Shown: positions 25,119 to 35,246 of the stretch, piece by piece | Layout of the letters: every line of letters begins with the position of its first letter | How positions within the stretch are numbered: position 1 is the stretch's first letter | NCBI RefSeq assembly: GCF_025766255.1 | Contig: NW_026516715.1 | Coordinates: 186,001 to 250,000 of the forward strand | DNA from: Zychaea mexicana | Taxonomy: Eukaryota > Mucoromycota > Mucoromycetes > Mucorales > Lichtheimiaceae | Length of the DNA: 64,000 nucleotides | Direction: 5' to 3' | Made by a program: the position numbers and the translations under genes | Notes under the pieces: generated by a model | The model's database searches: none | Told to the model about the DNA's origin: nothing | The model's input: the letters and a program-made list of their open reading frames with translations, nothing else

Positions 25119-27065
25119 TTAAACAAGGTGCGTGGTATCCATGTCATGAGCGAAATCCATAATGAGGATTCGTTGATCCTGGCTTGTGCTATAGGAGCGT
25201 AATAACCAACCACGTTAGCATTGCGCTGTTTTGCTTACACGAACGATGGTCTCCCAACTCACCTAATAATCTTAGTTTCATCAAACATGACATCAAAGAC
25301 CCAGCTAGAGTGGCATGATTGAAAGTTATGCAGCATCTTTCCAGTGCGAATATCCCATACACGGATACTTTGGTCGTAGCTACCGCTGACGATCTTATCC
25401 TGGTCGAAATGCAGTGCCCGTACTAGCCCCGTATGCCCTAAAATCAGAACACGGAAAAGAAAAAAAGGGAAGGGGACGATCAGAAATAAAGAACTTATCT
25501 CCTGCTACTCCTTTTCAGATGCAGCCCTAATTGACACGTATTCTACTTACCGGTACATGTTAAGGTGCATTCACCCGTTTCTATCAGGGAGTAAAGCAGA
25601 AGGATAATACTTTTTTTTTAATTATCGAGCATCAAAGAAGAAGCATAGGAGGTTCCGGTTAAAAAAAGAAAAGCTTATTGCAGCAATAATTACCTGCATC
25701 CCACACCTTGATTTTGTTATCGTTGCTGCCGCTGACAATCCTCCGACCATCGAAGCGAATGCAAGCGAGTCCACGTGAATGTCCAACAAAGTCGCGTAGA
25801 CATTGTCCGGTCTGGATATCCCATAGTTTAATGACAGCATCACCGGACGCCGACACGAGCCGCGAGCCACGGAACTGGATGGCATTCACGGGTCCACGGT
25901 GTCCATGCAATGTACGACGCAGCTCCCCATCCTCACGGCCCCATATCCGGATTGTTGCATCTTTTGAACAGCTTGCTATAATCTCGTCATCGAACCCAAC
26001 ATCCAGAACCCCTGAAGCATGTCCGCGCATCCGTCGGATCGTCTCGAAGGTGCGCATATTCCACATGAGGATGGTATGGTCGGATGAGCCGGAAACCATA
26101 ATGGCGTCGTCGTATTGAAGACAGAGAACACTAGCATAGTGGCCTGTCAACGTGCGGATGCACTTGCCCTGCATGTCCCAGCATTTGATGGTGCGGTCAC
26201 GACTGCCAGTGACAATCATATCCTTGTCGAACTGCACGCAGTAGATGCTGTCTGCATGGCCAACGAGAGTGCGGTCTTGCTTGTCACCTTGCTGCCATCG
26301 CCGATCGAGCAGGAAGCGTTGCTGATAGAGGTATCGATAATCAACATCGGCAGGTACCCGTCGCTTCCGTCGTACGCGTGTACCCCAGTGTGGATGGGTC
26401 ATGTATAGATTACGCCACAATGCGCTATCTTGTGTGAGCCAATGCCAGTAAGACGAGACCTGGCTGAGGGTGAGGAGCGTTTCATGGTCGCAATGGCATA
26501 GGATGTGTTGTGCTATCTCCACAGGCAGTTGTCCAAGATAATCTAATGTAGAGTGAGAGAGGACGGAGCAGTAAAGCCTCTTCTTTTTTAGCATGGACGC
26601 AATCCGGCGGAGAAAAAATAGAGAAGAGAAAAAGCCAGCATATGTGTATTGCTTCTAACCACATACTACGACGACGACAACAACAACAACAGCTCCTTTC
26701 TTCTGCTTACCTATTCTGCATTCGCTGTCTTCTAGTGCAGAGCTGGCTCGAGAAAGAAGGGACAACTTTTGCTGAGACTGGTGGAAACCTTCGTCGATAA
26801 GGATTTTGGTGGCAGTGCTTTGTGTGCTGACGTAGCTGTCGCTACGGCTCCTGCAAGCGGACGAGGAGGACATTGTCGGTAAAGTATACGGTCGTCGGTT
26901 TGTCGGCTCCGCTTCTTCGTTCGCCGACAACGGTGAGTTCGGTCGGCTTGCCGTTGCCATCGTAGTTCTGGAGGTTAAAGAGGTGAACGAAGTGCGTTTA
27001 AAGCACCGTATTAAACGCTTGATTGAGGTGCGTGAGGGTTGGACGAATTGATCTTGTGAGGGCAT
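25119..27065 (-). CDS. F-box/WD40-repeat protein, SCF ubiquitin ligase adaptor
   Basis: Substrate adaptor of an SCF ubiquitin ligase. The first exon (from 27065) is a Ser/Arg-rich N-terminal region of about 118 residues. The next exon has the F-box (LGQLPVEIAQHILCHCD, then SSYWHWLTQDSALWRNLY), followed by seven WD40 repeats, each with GH near the start and WD-like ends: VTGSRDRTIKCWDM, VSGSSDHTILMWNM, ASCSKDATIRIWG, VSASGDAVIKLWDI, VSGSNDNKIKVWDA, VSGSYDQSIRVWDI and a degenerate last one. A 31-nt microexon (around 25550-25580) encodes ETGECTLTCT and starts repeat 6. The domain order is like Met30/beta-TrCP, but I cannot assign an ortholog. Total about 510 residues. Confidence 0.9.
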
Positions 27066-27434
27066 TGCTGTCGTTGGTGGAGCGATTCGAATCGTTGCCA
27101 GCGGATCTGCGTGAGAAATATATAGGATAATTTATACTGGTGTGCTGGCTGGGTCAACGAGTCAGGAATGGCGTTCGCTTATTTATTTTCTTCAAAGGGA
27201 AGGAGCAGGGAAGGAAGAAGAGAAAGAAAAAGAGAGAGGGAAAAGAAGAAAAGCAAGAAAGGAGCAGCAAGTCTGATGTATTTTAATCAGGGGCGGGCAC
27301 AATTCACAAAAAAATATACACGCATACATACACACGCACACACGCACACACGCACAGTAGTGGATAAAAGAGAACAGCTAGAGCAGCCGAAAGGCTCGCC
27401 ACAACAGCTCCAATTGGCCTCCGTTCATGCAGCC

Positions 27435-28126
27435 CTAAGCTACTAGGTCTGCACGCCTCTTCTGTGTTTCGCTGGAGAGGGGATGCAGGATCAATTCAGC
27501 GACTTCGGCCATACGATACGACTCTACATGTTGAACGAAGACCCCTAACATGATACAGTAGTAATATGCATACTGTGCTACTAACTCAGGTGTCTCTCTC
27601 TCTCTTTCCTTCCTGTTTTACTCCACTGTGTCCACGAATCCTCATCCTCCTTCTTTCCTCCCCGTGGCTCCCTTTTTGCCTTTTTATCTAATCATTTTTT
27701 GAGTTATAAAAAGAGATCCCGGTCCACTTTCCTAGTTCGGAAGTTTCCTCTCTGAATAACACATTGATCAGCAGCAGCTGGTCATATGTGTGTATGTGTA
27801 TGGTCAAAGTTTGGGGGTGAGGGGAGGTTTGAGGAGAAGAGGGGGCGTGATGATGTACAATACGAAGAAAAGAGAGATTTAAAAAGAAACAACCAGTAAC
27901 CCATACTTTCTATTGCCAAACAGGCTGCCCTGGAATTAGAACGTACATGTAAAGTGTAAGAAGAAGGAATTGACTTATTACATACAGAATGTCGCTTTAT
28001 AGTTTCTGATAATAGATGAGCAGCAACAGGACTAACTGTGTTGGAGATATTCTTCTCCCTCTCCTCCTCATTGCCACTAATCACTTGTCTTACAAGCTTT
28101 TCTTTTAAGAACACTGGTCTTGGCAT
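27435..28126 (-). CDS. Possible small gene, histone-fold-like (CENP-X/MHF2-like?), uncertain
   Basis: Exon 1 starts at ATG 28126: MPRPVFLKEKLVRQVISG, then NTVSPVAAHLLSETIKRHS. The last exon (about 27548-27435) reads VFVQHVESYRMAEVAELILH and ends RRADLVA. Joining the GTAATA donor at 27981 to the acceptor before 27548 keeps frame. The K-E-x-L-V start, the V-S-x-x-A-x-x-L-x-x-E helix and the following FV helix resemble CENP-X/MHF2, but that intron would be about 430 nt, unlike its neighbours. A middle exon around 27720-27790 (LLLINVLFREETSELGKWTG) is also possible. Exon structure and identity are tentative. Confidence 0.35.
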
Positions 28127-28552
28127 ATCAGAAGAAGAGGGAACTCATTTTTTAACATGCCGATCCCTCTTCTCCTCATCATCAGTGGGTATATGAGAGT
28201 CATTTTGCTCTAGTTATATTGCGTACTACTATCCCACCATCATCATTATGTAGTGTTTTGGCTTCATATCAAGAATACTGCTTATTGAATATATCAACAA
28301 ATTATCAATGTCTGCTTTCGGGGAAGATTGTCATGATGAAAGACGCTTAGTCTGGTCCAATAGAAGAATCAACTGTCATCATCATCATTCATGTGATATA
28401 CTTGCAACACAAGAAAAGGGGCGCGGATGATTCACCGTCATTGTACTTGGTAGATCTATTTGGCAAATCCGGGTTTAGTGGTATAGTAAACATTGACCAT
28501 TATTTGGAAAGAGCGAGAGTAGTACAAATGCATGTTACCTGCCGCCTAATGA
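28127..28552. other. Left flank of the mobile-element block
   Basis: Unique intergenic DNA up to the TA target dinucleotide at 28553-28554. No gene is seen. Confidence 0.55.
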
Positions 28553-28763
28553 TACAGTAAGAACGGTAAATTTTGTCACTTTGAGAAAATTGAATGTCTG
28601 TAACCAAAAAATAAATGTCACTTTCCAAAAAAATTAATGGCACTAAGCCAAAAATGATTGTTCCTTTTGTCTAGAGATTTTGTCCTTTTGAAATAAGAGA
28701 AATGTCACAATAAGTTAAATCAAATTGACCTAAAAATGATATGTGTTTTTGACTTCAAAACGT

Positions 28764-30120
28764 TTAGAATGGAGTTTTATTATAACATTGAATGATTTGT
28801 CGTTTAGAATGACTGGCAAAGCTGTATAGAATTTCAGCAGGTATGGCATTACATGCCTCAGCAATTCTATCAGACATTTTTTCTTCATTCAATAGTTTGT
28901 GGCGTTTCAATTTTCCTTTTAAGATTGTCCAAAACTGTTCAATTGGGTTTAATTCAGGCGAATATGGAGGCAGATACATCAGCTTATAGCCACGACTTTC
29001 GATTTTTCTCATCATCGGTTTTGATTTGTGTATAGTACAGTTATCCATCACCAAATAATTCCCTTTTAGATCTTCATTAAGATCCATGATATCAAGCAGA
29101 ACATTCATGAATTTGATAAAGTGCGCAGTTGTCGTACCTTTTGATATCGATTCTGAACTATCTTGCGCACTGCTCTCGTTATTACCATCAACATACTCTG
29201 TAGCTGGTTCTTCTATAATAAACCCATCTACAGTATGTTTTTTGCCCTTTGCTACTTTTCTTTTCTTGCTTGTAGATGCCTTGTTACTTTGAAGCTTCTC
29301 CTTTTTTGGTGGTGGCTTTTTTATCGCTACATGAATGACGCTAGATGCATGTATAGCTCCAATGATCGTATGAGATGGGGTCTTTGTTTTAGTTGTCTTC
29401 AATATGGCAGGTGTTCCAGTATCTGCTCTGGCCCAATTATTTCTCAAATTTATATGAAATCCAGCTTCGTCGATAAAGACACAGTTTTTGTAAAGTCTAC
29501 ATCAGAGTCTTTCCATTTCTAAACCATTCATATCTCGTCTCTAAGTTATCAGTAGAGTTTCTAGCTTCGGGTTCAAATGTAGGTTTTTTAATCGTCACAA
29601 GCATATTGTTCCTCAAGTGATGATTAAGCTGCGTTTTGGAAATAGAAAAGCCCATAAATTCTTTAGATAGCTCACCGATAATATCTTCAGAATAAAGCTG
29701 AGGATCTTTATCAAGTAGTTCTCGAATATATGTCTCGTGTTCAGTTGTGAAAGAGCTTGGACGGCCAACATTATTTTTTGAAAGTTTGTATGGCACTTCA
29801 TTTGTTTCCTGATAACGTTTCCACCATCTCCGGGCAGTGCGAGGTTCAACACCAAGCTCTTTTGCAAATCGAACTATCCTTCCTCTTTCTTCAGCGCTTT
29901 CTAACATTCGATCTATAAACACCTCTCTTGTATTATCGCTATAATCATTATACATATTCTGCTTCAATTTTGGTTTCGTGACGGCTTTTGGCTCTACATC
30001 ATCGCTTTTCTTAACATTTCTTTCCTCAATAGATTTGCGAGCTTCTAAATATGAGCTCTGTGTGGCTATAGTTTCCAGGACAACGTTAGGGTCTGTGATT
30101 TGCGTTAGAACATCCTCCAT
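28764..30120 (-). pseudogene. Tc1/mariner-type DD34E transposase, left copy, frameshifted
   Basis: Starts MEDVLTQITDPNVV at 30120. The N-terminal half has two helix-turn-helix units (RIVRFAKELGVEPRTARRWW, then EDIIGELSKEFMGFSISKTQ) with a GRPSS linker. The C-terminal half has the catalytic triad: Asp in FIDEAGF, Asp in VMDNCTIH and Glu in SPELNPIEQFW, with 34 residues between the last two (DD34E). A Lys-rich insertion (SKKRKVAKGKK) resembles a nuclear signal. A one-base deletion near 29518 shifts the frame after YEWF, so this copy cannot make the full protein. The right-arm copy lacks this lesion but has another. Confidence 0.9.
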
Positions 30121-30659
30121 AGGGTCAAAAACTTTTATCCCTAGATCGTTGTAAACATTCTCCTGCCCATCTTCATAAAAAAGTATTTGCCATAGTTTCG
30201 AAATTAAAGTTGTTTAGAATTTAAAATGAAAAAAAGAAGTATTATTTGGGTCAATTTTTAACTTATTAGAGACGGTATTGGCTAACAGAAACTTTTAAAT
30301 TACTTAAAGAGCAGTCATACTGTGATAAGGTGACAGTGATCAGATGAGAGGATAAAACCTGGTCCAGGAACCTAGATTGTGGAAGTGATACAAGTGCACT
30401 AGTTTTCAAAATAATATAAAATTCTATCCTTGCTTAATTTCTCGACTATAATTGAAACTCTCAAAACGCAAAGGAGTTATAACTAATCACTCAAATAAGA
30501 ACGGGGAAGAGAGGATGTTTTAAGTCAATGGGTAAATTACGATCCCGATACTACAGGTCATACAAAGTCTCGAAAAGTAATTTACCTTGGATCTCACCCT
30601 GATCTGAGACAGCTTAATCACGAGAAACCTTCTTTATTTGACTAATAGAAAAGAAAATG

Positions 30660-30674
30660 TACAGTGCGGTTATC
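30660..30674. repeat. Internal TA-CAGT terminus of the second Tc1 relic, left arm
   Basis: TACAGTGCGGTTATC marks an independent Tc1-type end, different from the outer CAGTAAGAAC end, immediately before relic B. Its mirror is near 39161-39176. Confidence 0.55.
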
Positions 30675-30758
30675 TAAAAATAAATGGCGCTACTGGAAAA
30701 TGATTGTATGATTGCCATGTGCGTATAATTGAAATGTTTATTAAAGTAAGCAGCTTTA

Positions 30759-31493
30759 TTAGAAGTTTGTCTTGTTATAGCAGTTGATGATTTGGCGCTT
30801 TGGAGTTTTCCTCAGAATTCCTGGAGATCGCTGAAGCGTACATTGTTACATGCTTCAGCAATTCTTTGTGATAGATCATCAACCTGTGGCGCTTCATTTT
30901 TCCTTTGAAAAGAGCGCAAAACTGCTCAATTAGGTTTAGCTCTGGCGAGTAAGGAAATAAGTACATTACTCTATAACCTCTACTCTCAATTTTTCTTATC
31001 ATTGGATGAGACTTATGAATAGTACAGTTATTATTCATTACAAGATAACTACCCATATGACTCTCATCCATGTCCATGATATCCAGAAGCTCATTCATAA
31101 ATTTCACAAAATGGGTAGTAGTTGTACCCTTTGCTCCTAGCTTGTTGTTTTCGACAGTGGTCCTCTCCTCAACATCAACGTCTATGGTAGGCTCTTTGCT
31201 CTTTGCCTCCTGCCAGCTTTCTTTTTTTTTAGGTTTAGCCGTCTTCGATGTTTGAGTTTTTGGGCCTCTTTGCTTTTTAGGTGGTGGTTTTTTAATAAAA
31301 ACATGGATAACACTACTACAGTGTATAGCACCGATAATAGGGTGGGAGGAAGAACGAGTCTTTTCATTCTCTACTTGGTAGGTGTTCCTGCAGCCGACCT
31401 AGCCCAATTGTTTCTCATATTGATGTTAAATCCAGCCTGTTCAATAAAGACGCAGTTCTTAGTATAATCCAGATCTGAGTCTTTCCACTTCAT
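30759..31493 (-). pseudogene. Second, decayed Tc1/mariner transposase relic B, left copy
   Basis: Catalytic-domain remnant starting MKWKDSDLDYTKNCVFIEQA, with VMNNNCTIHKSHPMIRKIES and SPELNLIEQFCALFKGKMK. It is related to relic A but clearly divergent. The first catalytic Asp is replaced (IEQAGF), there are stops and frameshifts after the PTK segment, and about 13 bases present in the right copy are missing near 30872. No N-terminal helix-turn-helix half is seen. Confidence 0.75.
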
Positions 31494-31930
31494 GAACCAC
31501 TCGTAATAATCTTTTATATATAAATGTCATAACTAACGTCTCTTCTAATAATAACCTGTTCAGTTCCTATACAAGTTAGCTACTCTCATACAGGTAATTA
31601 CTACAAACGGATGATCGTTCTTATGTTCCATCTTTTATTTGTTTATATCAATTTATTACAATTAGCGTTCTGCTTATTGTTATATAACTAATTGAATAGT
31701 ATTAACTTGTGCAACAACTTTTATAGAATTGATTTTAATACTGGACAATTCATTATACGAAGCTTTCTTGTTTCTTTTATTATAGTGAACATTTATTACT
31801 TTTATAAGTTTGAACTATCCTTAAATACAACAAATTCCATTAAAACCAACAGTACAGAAGAATCAGGTAAGTAAAAGCCAGAAAACAATAAGCCTTTTTT
31901 ATTATAAGTCATAGAAGATCGGAAAAAAAA
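31494..31930. other. AT-rich junk within left arm
   Basis: AT-rich sequence with one short hydrophobic frame that has no recognisable homology. It is mirrored in the right arm at about 37900-38330. Confidence 0.5.
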
Positions 31931-32222
31931 CTATTGCTCAAAACGCAAGGCACAAGTTCTACCTTTGTTCTTGCTGCTATTAATGAGATTGTAGAAACAT
32001 GGATGTGTAGGACGAGAGTTGCTAATCATTACATCAATTTCCGAAGCAGGTACGGATTTGCACAATCACCAAAATGATTCGGATACTTGAGCCAAAGATC
32101 GAAGATTTTTCAAGGATATAAATGATGAGAGTTCTTCCAATGAACGCAGGAATAATACTTTTGCGATTTCATACATGGTGTAGATGCCATCGTGACGTAA
32201 TCGCATCAAATAGAAGACAATG
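31931..32222 (-). pseudogene. 3' segment of the mucoralean repeat-family gene, left copy
   Basis: Reads VFYLMRLRHDGIYTMYEIAK, LEELSSFISLKNLRSLAQVS and ESFW followed by an in-frame TGA, then a tail ending CALRFEQ. It is the continuation of the gene that starts at 36655, from which it is separated by the AT-rich island. The right arm has the same segment uninterrupted. Confidence 0.7.
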
Positions 32223-32451
32223 AAGGCTGTTTAATACTTTATTGATTTTTGTATTTTTTTTTATTTTATATATTTAGTTATTAAGTTTTATTTTTAAAGA
32301 ATATATAATGATCAATATAATTAGGGGTGGTCAGAGAAAATCTTTGATTTTCGATGACGTGGGTAGCTGGTCATTGAGACGGTAGTCGAAACCCTAGAAT
32401 AATAGTAGTTATTCTAAACACTTGCCTACAAGTGCCTCATGAACAGTGTTC
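32223..32451 (+). repeat. Island direct repeat, copy 1
   Basis: 229 bases: an AT-rich leader (AAGGCTGTTTAATAC...) followed by the 128-nt hairpin-rich block at 32324-32451. It recurs 487 bases downstream. Confidence 0.9.
32324..32451 (+). ncRNA. Hairpin-rich structured block, copy 1 (candidate RNA element)
   Basis: Four or five local stems are visible: GUCA-GA-GAAAAUC/GAUUUUC-GA-UGAC with tandem GA mismatches; GGGU...ACCC enclosing GAC-GGTA-GUC; AGAAUAA/UUAUUCU; CACUUG-CCUA-CAAGUG; and GAAC-AGU-GUUC. The block is much richer in G+C than its surroundings. No known ribozyme or riboswitch could be assigned. The orientation shown is arbitrary. Confidence 0.45.
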
Positions 32452-32709
32452 TAGTAGAGAATTTTGGAACAAAATTTGATACATTTTTTACACTAAAGGA
32501 ACTTTAGGTCCTTTGTTCTGTAAAGAAATTTTTTTAAAAATTTTGATACTTTTTTTACAGAATAGAATTATATATAATTTTGTTATTTATAACAAATATT
32601 ATTAATATAATTCATTCTCCGGATAAAACTTTTAAAAGATAATTATTTTAAAGATATTTGTGAAGCTGAGGAGGGTCCCTTTAGGGTGGAAGCCTAGCTG
32701 AATATATAG

Positions 32710-32940
32710 AAGGCTGTTTAATACTTTATTGATTTTTGTATTTTTTATTTATTTTATATATTTAGTCATTAAGTTTTATTTTTAAAAGAATATATAATAA
32801 TCAATATAATTAGGGGTGGTCAGAGAAAATCTTTGATTTTCGATGACGTGGGTAGCTGGTCATTGAGACGGTAGTCGAAACCCTAGAATAATAGTAGTTA
32901 TTCTAAACACTTGCCTACAAGTGCCTCATGAACAGTGTTC
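32710..32940 (+). repeat. Island direct repeat, copy 2
   Basis: 231 bases matching 32223-32451. The AT-rich leader differs from copy 1 by a handful of bases and indels. Confidence 0.9.
32813..32940 (+). ncRNA. Hairpin-rich structured block, copy 2 (candidate RNA element)
   Basis: Identical by eye over 128 nt to copy 1, while the leader next to it has diverged. Another hairpin (CCC-TTTA-GGG inside GCTGAGG/CCTAGC) lies at 32665-32700 between the copies. Confidence 0.45.
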
Positions 32941-33164
32941 AATGGGGATTAAACTTGAACTATTAAATATATCACATTTAATTGTTTAATATTTATCAAT
33001 GACTTAATAATAATTTTTTATAAATATATATAATTTTCAGATTTTGAAATTTTTTTAGGATGAATATCAATTTAATATATAAAACCTATTTACATTTGTT
33101 ACCATGGAGGAACAATTCTATTTATTTATTGTGAATATAAATCAAAGCGGTTGATAGTTTATAA

Positions 33165-33224
33165 GGTGTAAGTTGTAAAAAAACTTGCACCACGACTCTT
33201 TGTGGTTCTTTCTCTTAGAGAAAG
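33165..33224 (+). other. Two further hairpins in the island leader
   Basis: GGTGTAAGTT pairs with AACTTGCACC (one G-U) at 33165-33191, and CTTTCTC-TTA-GAGAAAG lies at 33208-33224. Both are about 300 nt upstream of the transposase frame. They could be structured leader RNA or terminators. Confidence 0.35.
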
Positions 33225-33528
33225 GTTCTTGAATTTCAATAAAAAAATAATATTTTTTGTCTTTGAAAAATTCAAAATAACTTTATACTTATTTTAATTA
33301 TATATAATTATCAGTACTATAATGACCTAATTTTTATCTTATAAAATAATTCTACATACTTTTTTTTATAAAATTGAATTTTACTATATTATATGATTTA
33401 GATATCAAAATATAAGATAAATAGTAATTATATAGATATTTAATTTTGGTTTTGGCCTAAGGTTATAACTTTTTCCTGATTGCTTTGTAAATAAGTTAAA
33501 AGAACAGTTTTTATTATAAATTTTCAAA

Positions 33529-35120
33529 ATGGTATTTGATGAATATAATAGCTCACTAAATAAAGAAGAAGTTTTAAAATATAAAACATTATTACAGGAA
33601 GAGATAGATAAATTAATTATAAATGAATGGGGATTTATAAATGAAAATTGGAAGAAAAAACAAAATAATTATAAGCATCGAACAGAATTGAAATATATTA
33701 AAGAAATAGATGAAGTTAAAAAAGAATTATTACAAAAGTTAGGATATACTTCTGTATTTTTCTTTTTAACTAAATTATATACACATAAGGATTATCCTTC
33801 ACTATATTTTGAAATTGAAAAAGGGTTATATTTAATATATCATCTTGTATCAGGTATTACATCTAAAGATATGAAACGAAATATACCATATACATCATTC
33901 TATAAATTTTATAAAGAATTTTGGATAACAAATTATGATAGTTTGAATAAATATGTAGATATATGTCTAAAAATATGTTTTCTAATATTAAAATAAGAAT
34001 TTATTCTACATTAATAAAAAACCCTAAAAATTTTAAAAATATAACATTACTATTAGTTGGTCATAATAGTACTATTGAATATGATAAGCCTGACATTTCT
34101 ACACAAAAGCGATGGTCATATAAATTAAAAACATCAGGTTTAAGAGCACAATTATTAATAGATATTTATAATTTTATAATTGCAGTTTCTGATAGTTAAC
34201 TATGTGGAGTTAGTAGTGATGGTGGTATGTTTTTAAACATGAGATTATATACAAAAATAGATAAAAGAGATGTTTTAGCTATTAATGGTGGTTACACATT
34301 ATTTATTAAACAGTTTGAAGACTTATATAAAAAGAAACGTATTTCATTAAGTGATAATAATTTCTTTTATCCTATTAGAAAAGATCCTAATGAAGAATTG
34401 AATATACAAGAAAAACATTTTAAAGATGTATTTGGAAGTTTTCGGTCAGCTATAGAAAACCAATTTGTGAATTAGGAAATAAATTTAAACGATTTTCTAA
34501 TAATAACTCTATATTAAAAACAGATGATTATAAATATATTAACTTATAAATAAAAGTAGCATTTTTACTTAAAAATATACAATTATTTACAGATACATTC
34601 AATATAATTACACAAGAATACCATAAACTATGGGCTGAAAAAAACTTTGAATTTCCTACTGATGAAAAAAAATAGATATAGTTTTAAATAATGAGATAAA
34701 GCAAATGGAAAAAATTAAAATAATGAGTGAATTACAAAAAGATTTATCAGATTTATCATTAGAAAGTGATAATATGATTATTGATGATAATAATAATAAT
34801 GAAGAATCTAATAGTCATATAATTGATAATAATGAAGATATAGATTTCCCTGAATATAAAAATATTAATAGAAAAAAAAGAAAGAAAAATAAAAGTGAGA
34901 GAAAATTAATTTAAATTTAATTAGAGAAATTAACAAAAATAATAATTTTTATGAAATTGAAACAGTTATAGAACATAGATTAAGTAAAAATAATGAATAT
35001 GAATTTCTTGTTAAGTCGAAAGATTATGATGAAACAGATAATTCCTGGGTAAATGAGAAAGATTTCAATGAAAAATAACTATTAAAAGATTATTTTAATA
35101 CCAAAAACATTAAGTATTGA
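33529..35120 (+). pseudogene. Decayed DDE_Tnp_4-like transposase with C-terminal chromodomain
   Basis: Begins MVFDEYNSSLNKEEVLKY at 33529. After a one-base frame change near 33970 it reads NITLLLVGHNSTIEYDKPD, KRWSYKLKTSGLRAQLLIDI, a TAA at 34197, SSDGGMFLNMRLYTKI, VLAINGGYTLFIKQFE and FGSFRSAIENQF. This order fits DDE_Tnp_4 proteins, with the usual DKGY changed to NGGY. After more stops and a frame change there is an acidic Asn/Asp/Glu linker, a basic run (RKKRKKNKSERK) and a chromodomain at 34941-35117 (NFYEIETVIEHRLSK, YEFLVKSKDYDET, SWVNEKDF), broken by a TAA at 35076. The lesions make it non-functional here. No introns are seen. Confidence 0.75.
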
Positions 35121-35246
35121 ATTAATTATTGTTGTATATGTTATATGTAGATTATTATTATAATGTTTCTAATAATTATATTTAAATTATTAAATGTAGT
35201 AGGTTTCATAATTTTGTTATTAAACATAAGGATAAGGATTAATTCT

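Larger units (their letters stand above)
28555..32222 (+). repeat. Outer part of left inverted arm
   Basis: Reverse complement of 37604-41284. The first 200 bases are rich in short related motifs (TTTTGTCACTTTGAG, AATGTCACTTTCC, AATGGCACTAAGCC) that form the element end. The arm carries transposase relic A, relic B and the 3' end of the repeat-family gene. It ends at CAATG, where the AT-rich island begins. Confidence 0.88.
32223..35246 (+). mobile_element. AT-rich chromodomain-transposase island with 5-bp target duplication
   Basis: A 3,024-bp segment, far more AT-rich by eye than anything around it, inserted in the repeat-family gene. It is flanked by CAATG at 32218-32222 and again at 35247-35251. 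The right arm holds the same gene uninterrupted with a single CATTG at 37604-37608, which is an empty site. The left end begins AAGGCTGTTTAATAC; the right end is AAGGATAAGGATTAATTCT. No long terminal inverted repeat is apparent, though TGTTTAATA occurs near both ends in mirrored orientation. Inside are two direct repeats with hairpins and a decayed DDE/chromodomain protein. Trp is read as TGG throughout, so the standard code applies. Confidence 0.85.

Noticed and set aside
31692..31874. 60-residue hydrophobic frame present in both arms (also 37952-38134)
   Set aside because: AT-rich, without homology, and duplicated only because the arm is duplicated.
32324..32451. Hammerhead ribozyme in the hairpin block
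   Set aside because: GAC-GGTA-GTC followed by GAAAC resembles stem II plus the GAAA box, but the required CUGANGA box is imperfect and stem I is too short.
33960..33980. Programmed -1 frameshift in the island transposase
   Set aside because: The frame change is -1, but the local sequence is not a standard slippery heptamer and several later stops show general decay.
32223..35246. Origin from an AT-rich bacterial endosymbiont (Mollicutes) or mitochondrial DNA
   Set aside because: Trp is encoded by TGG, TGA is not read as Trp, and a chromodomain is a eukaryotic feature. The insertion has a clean target duplication.
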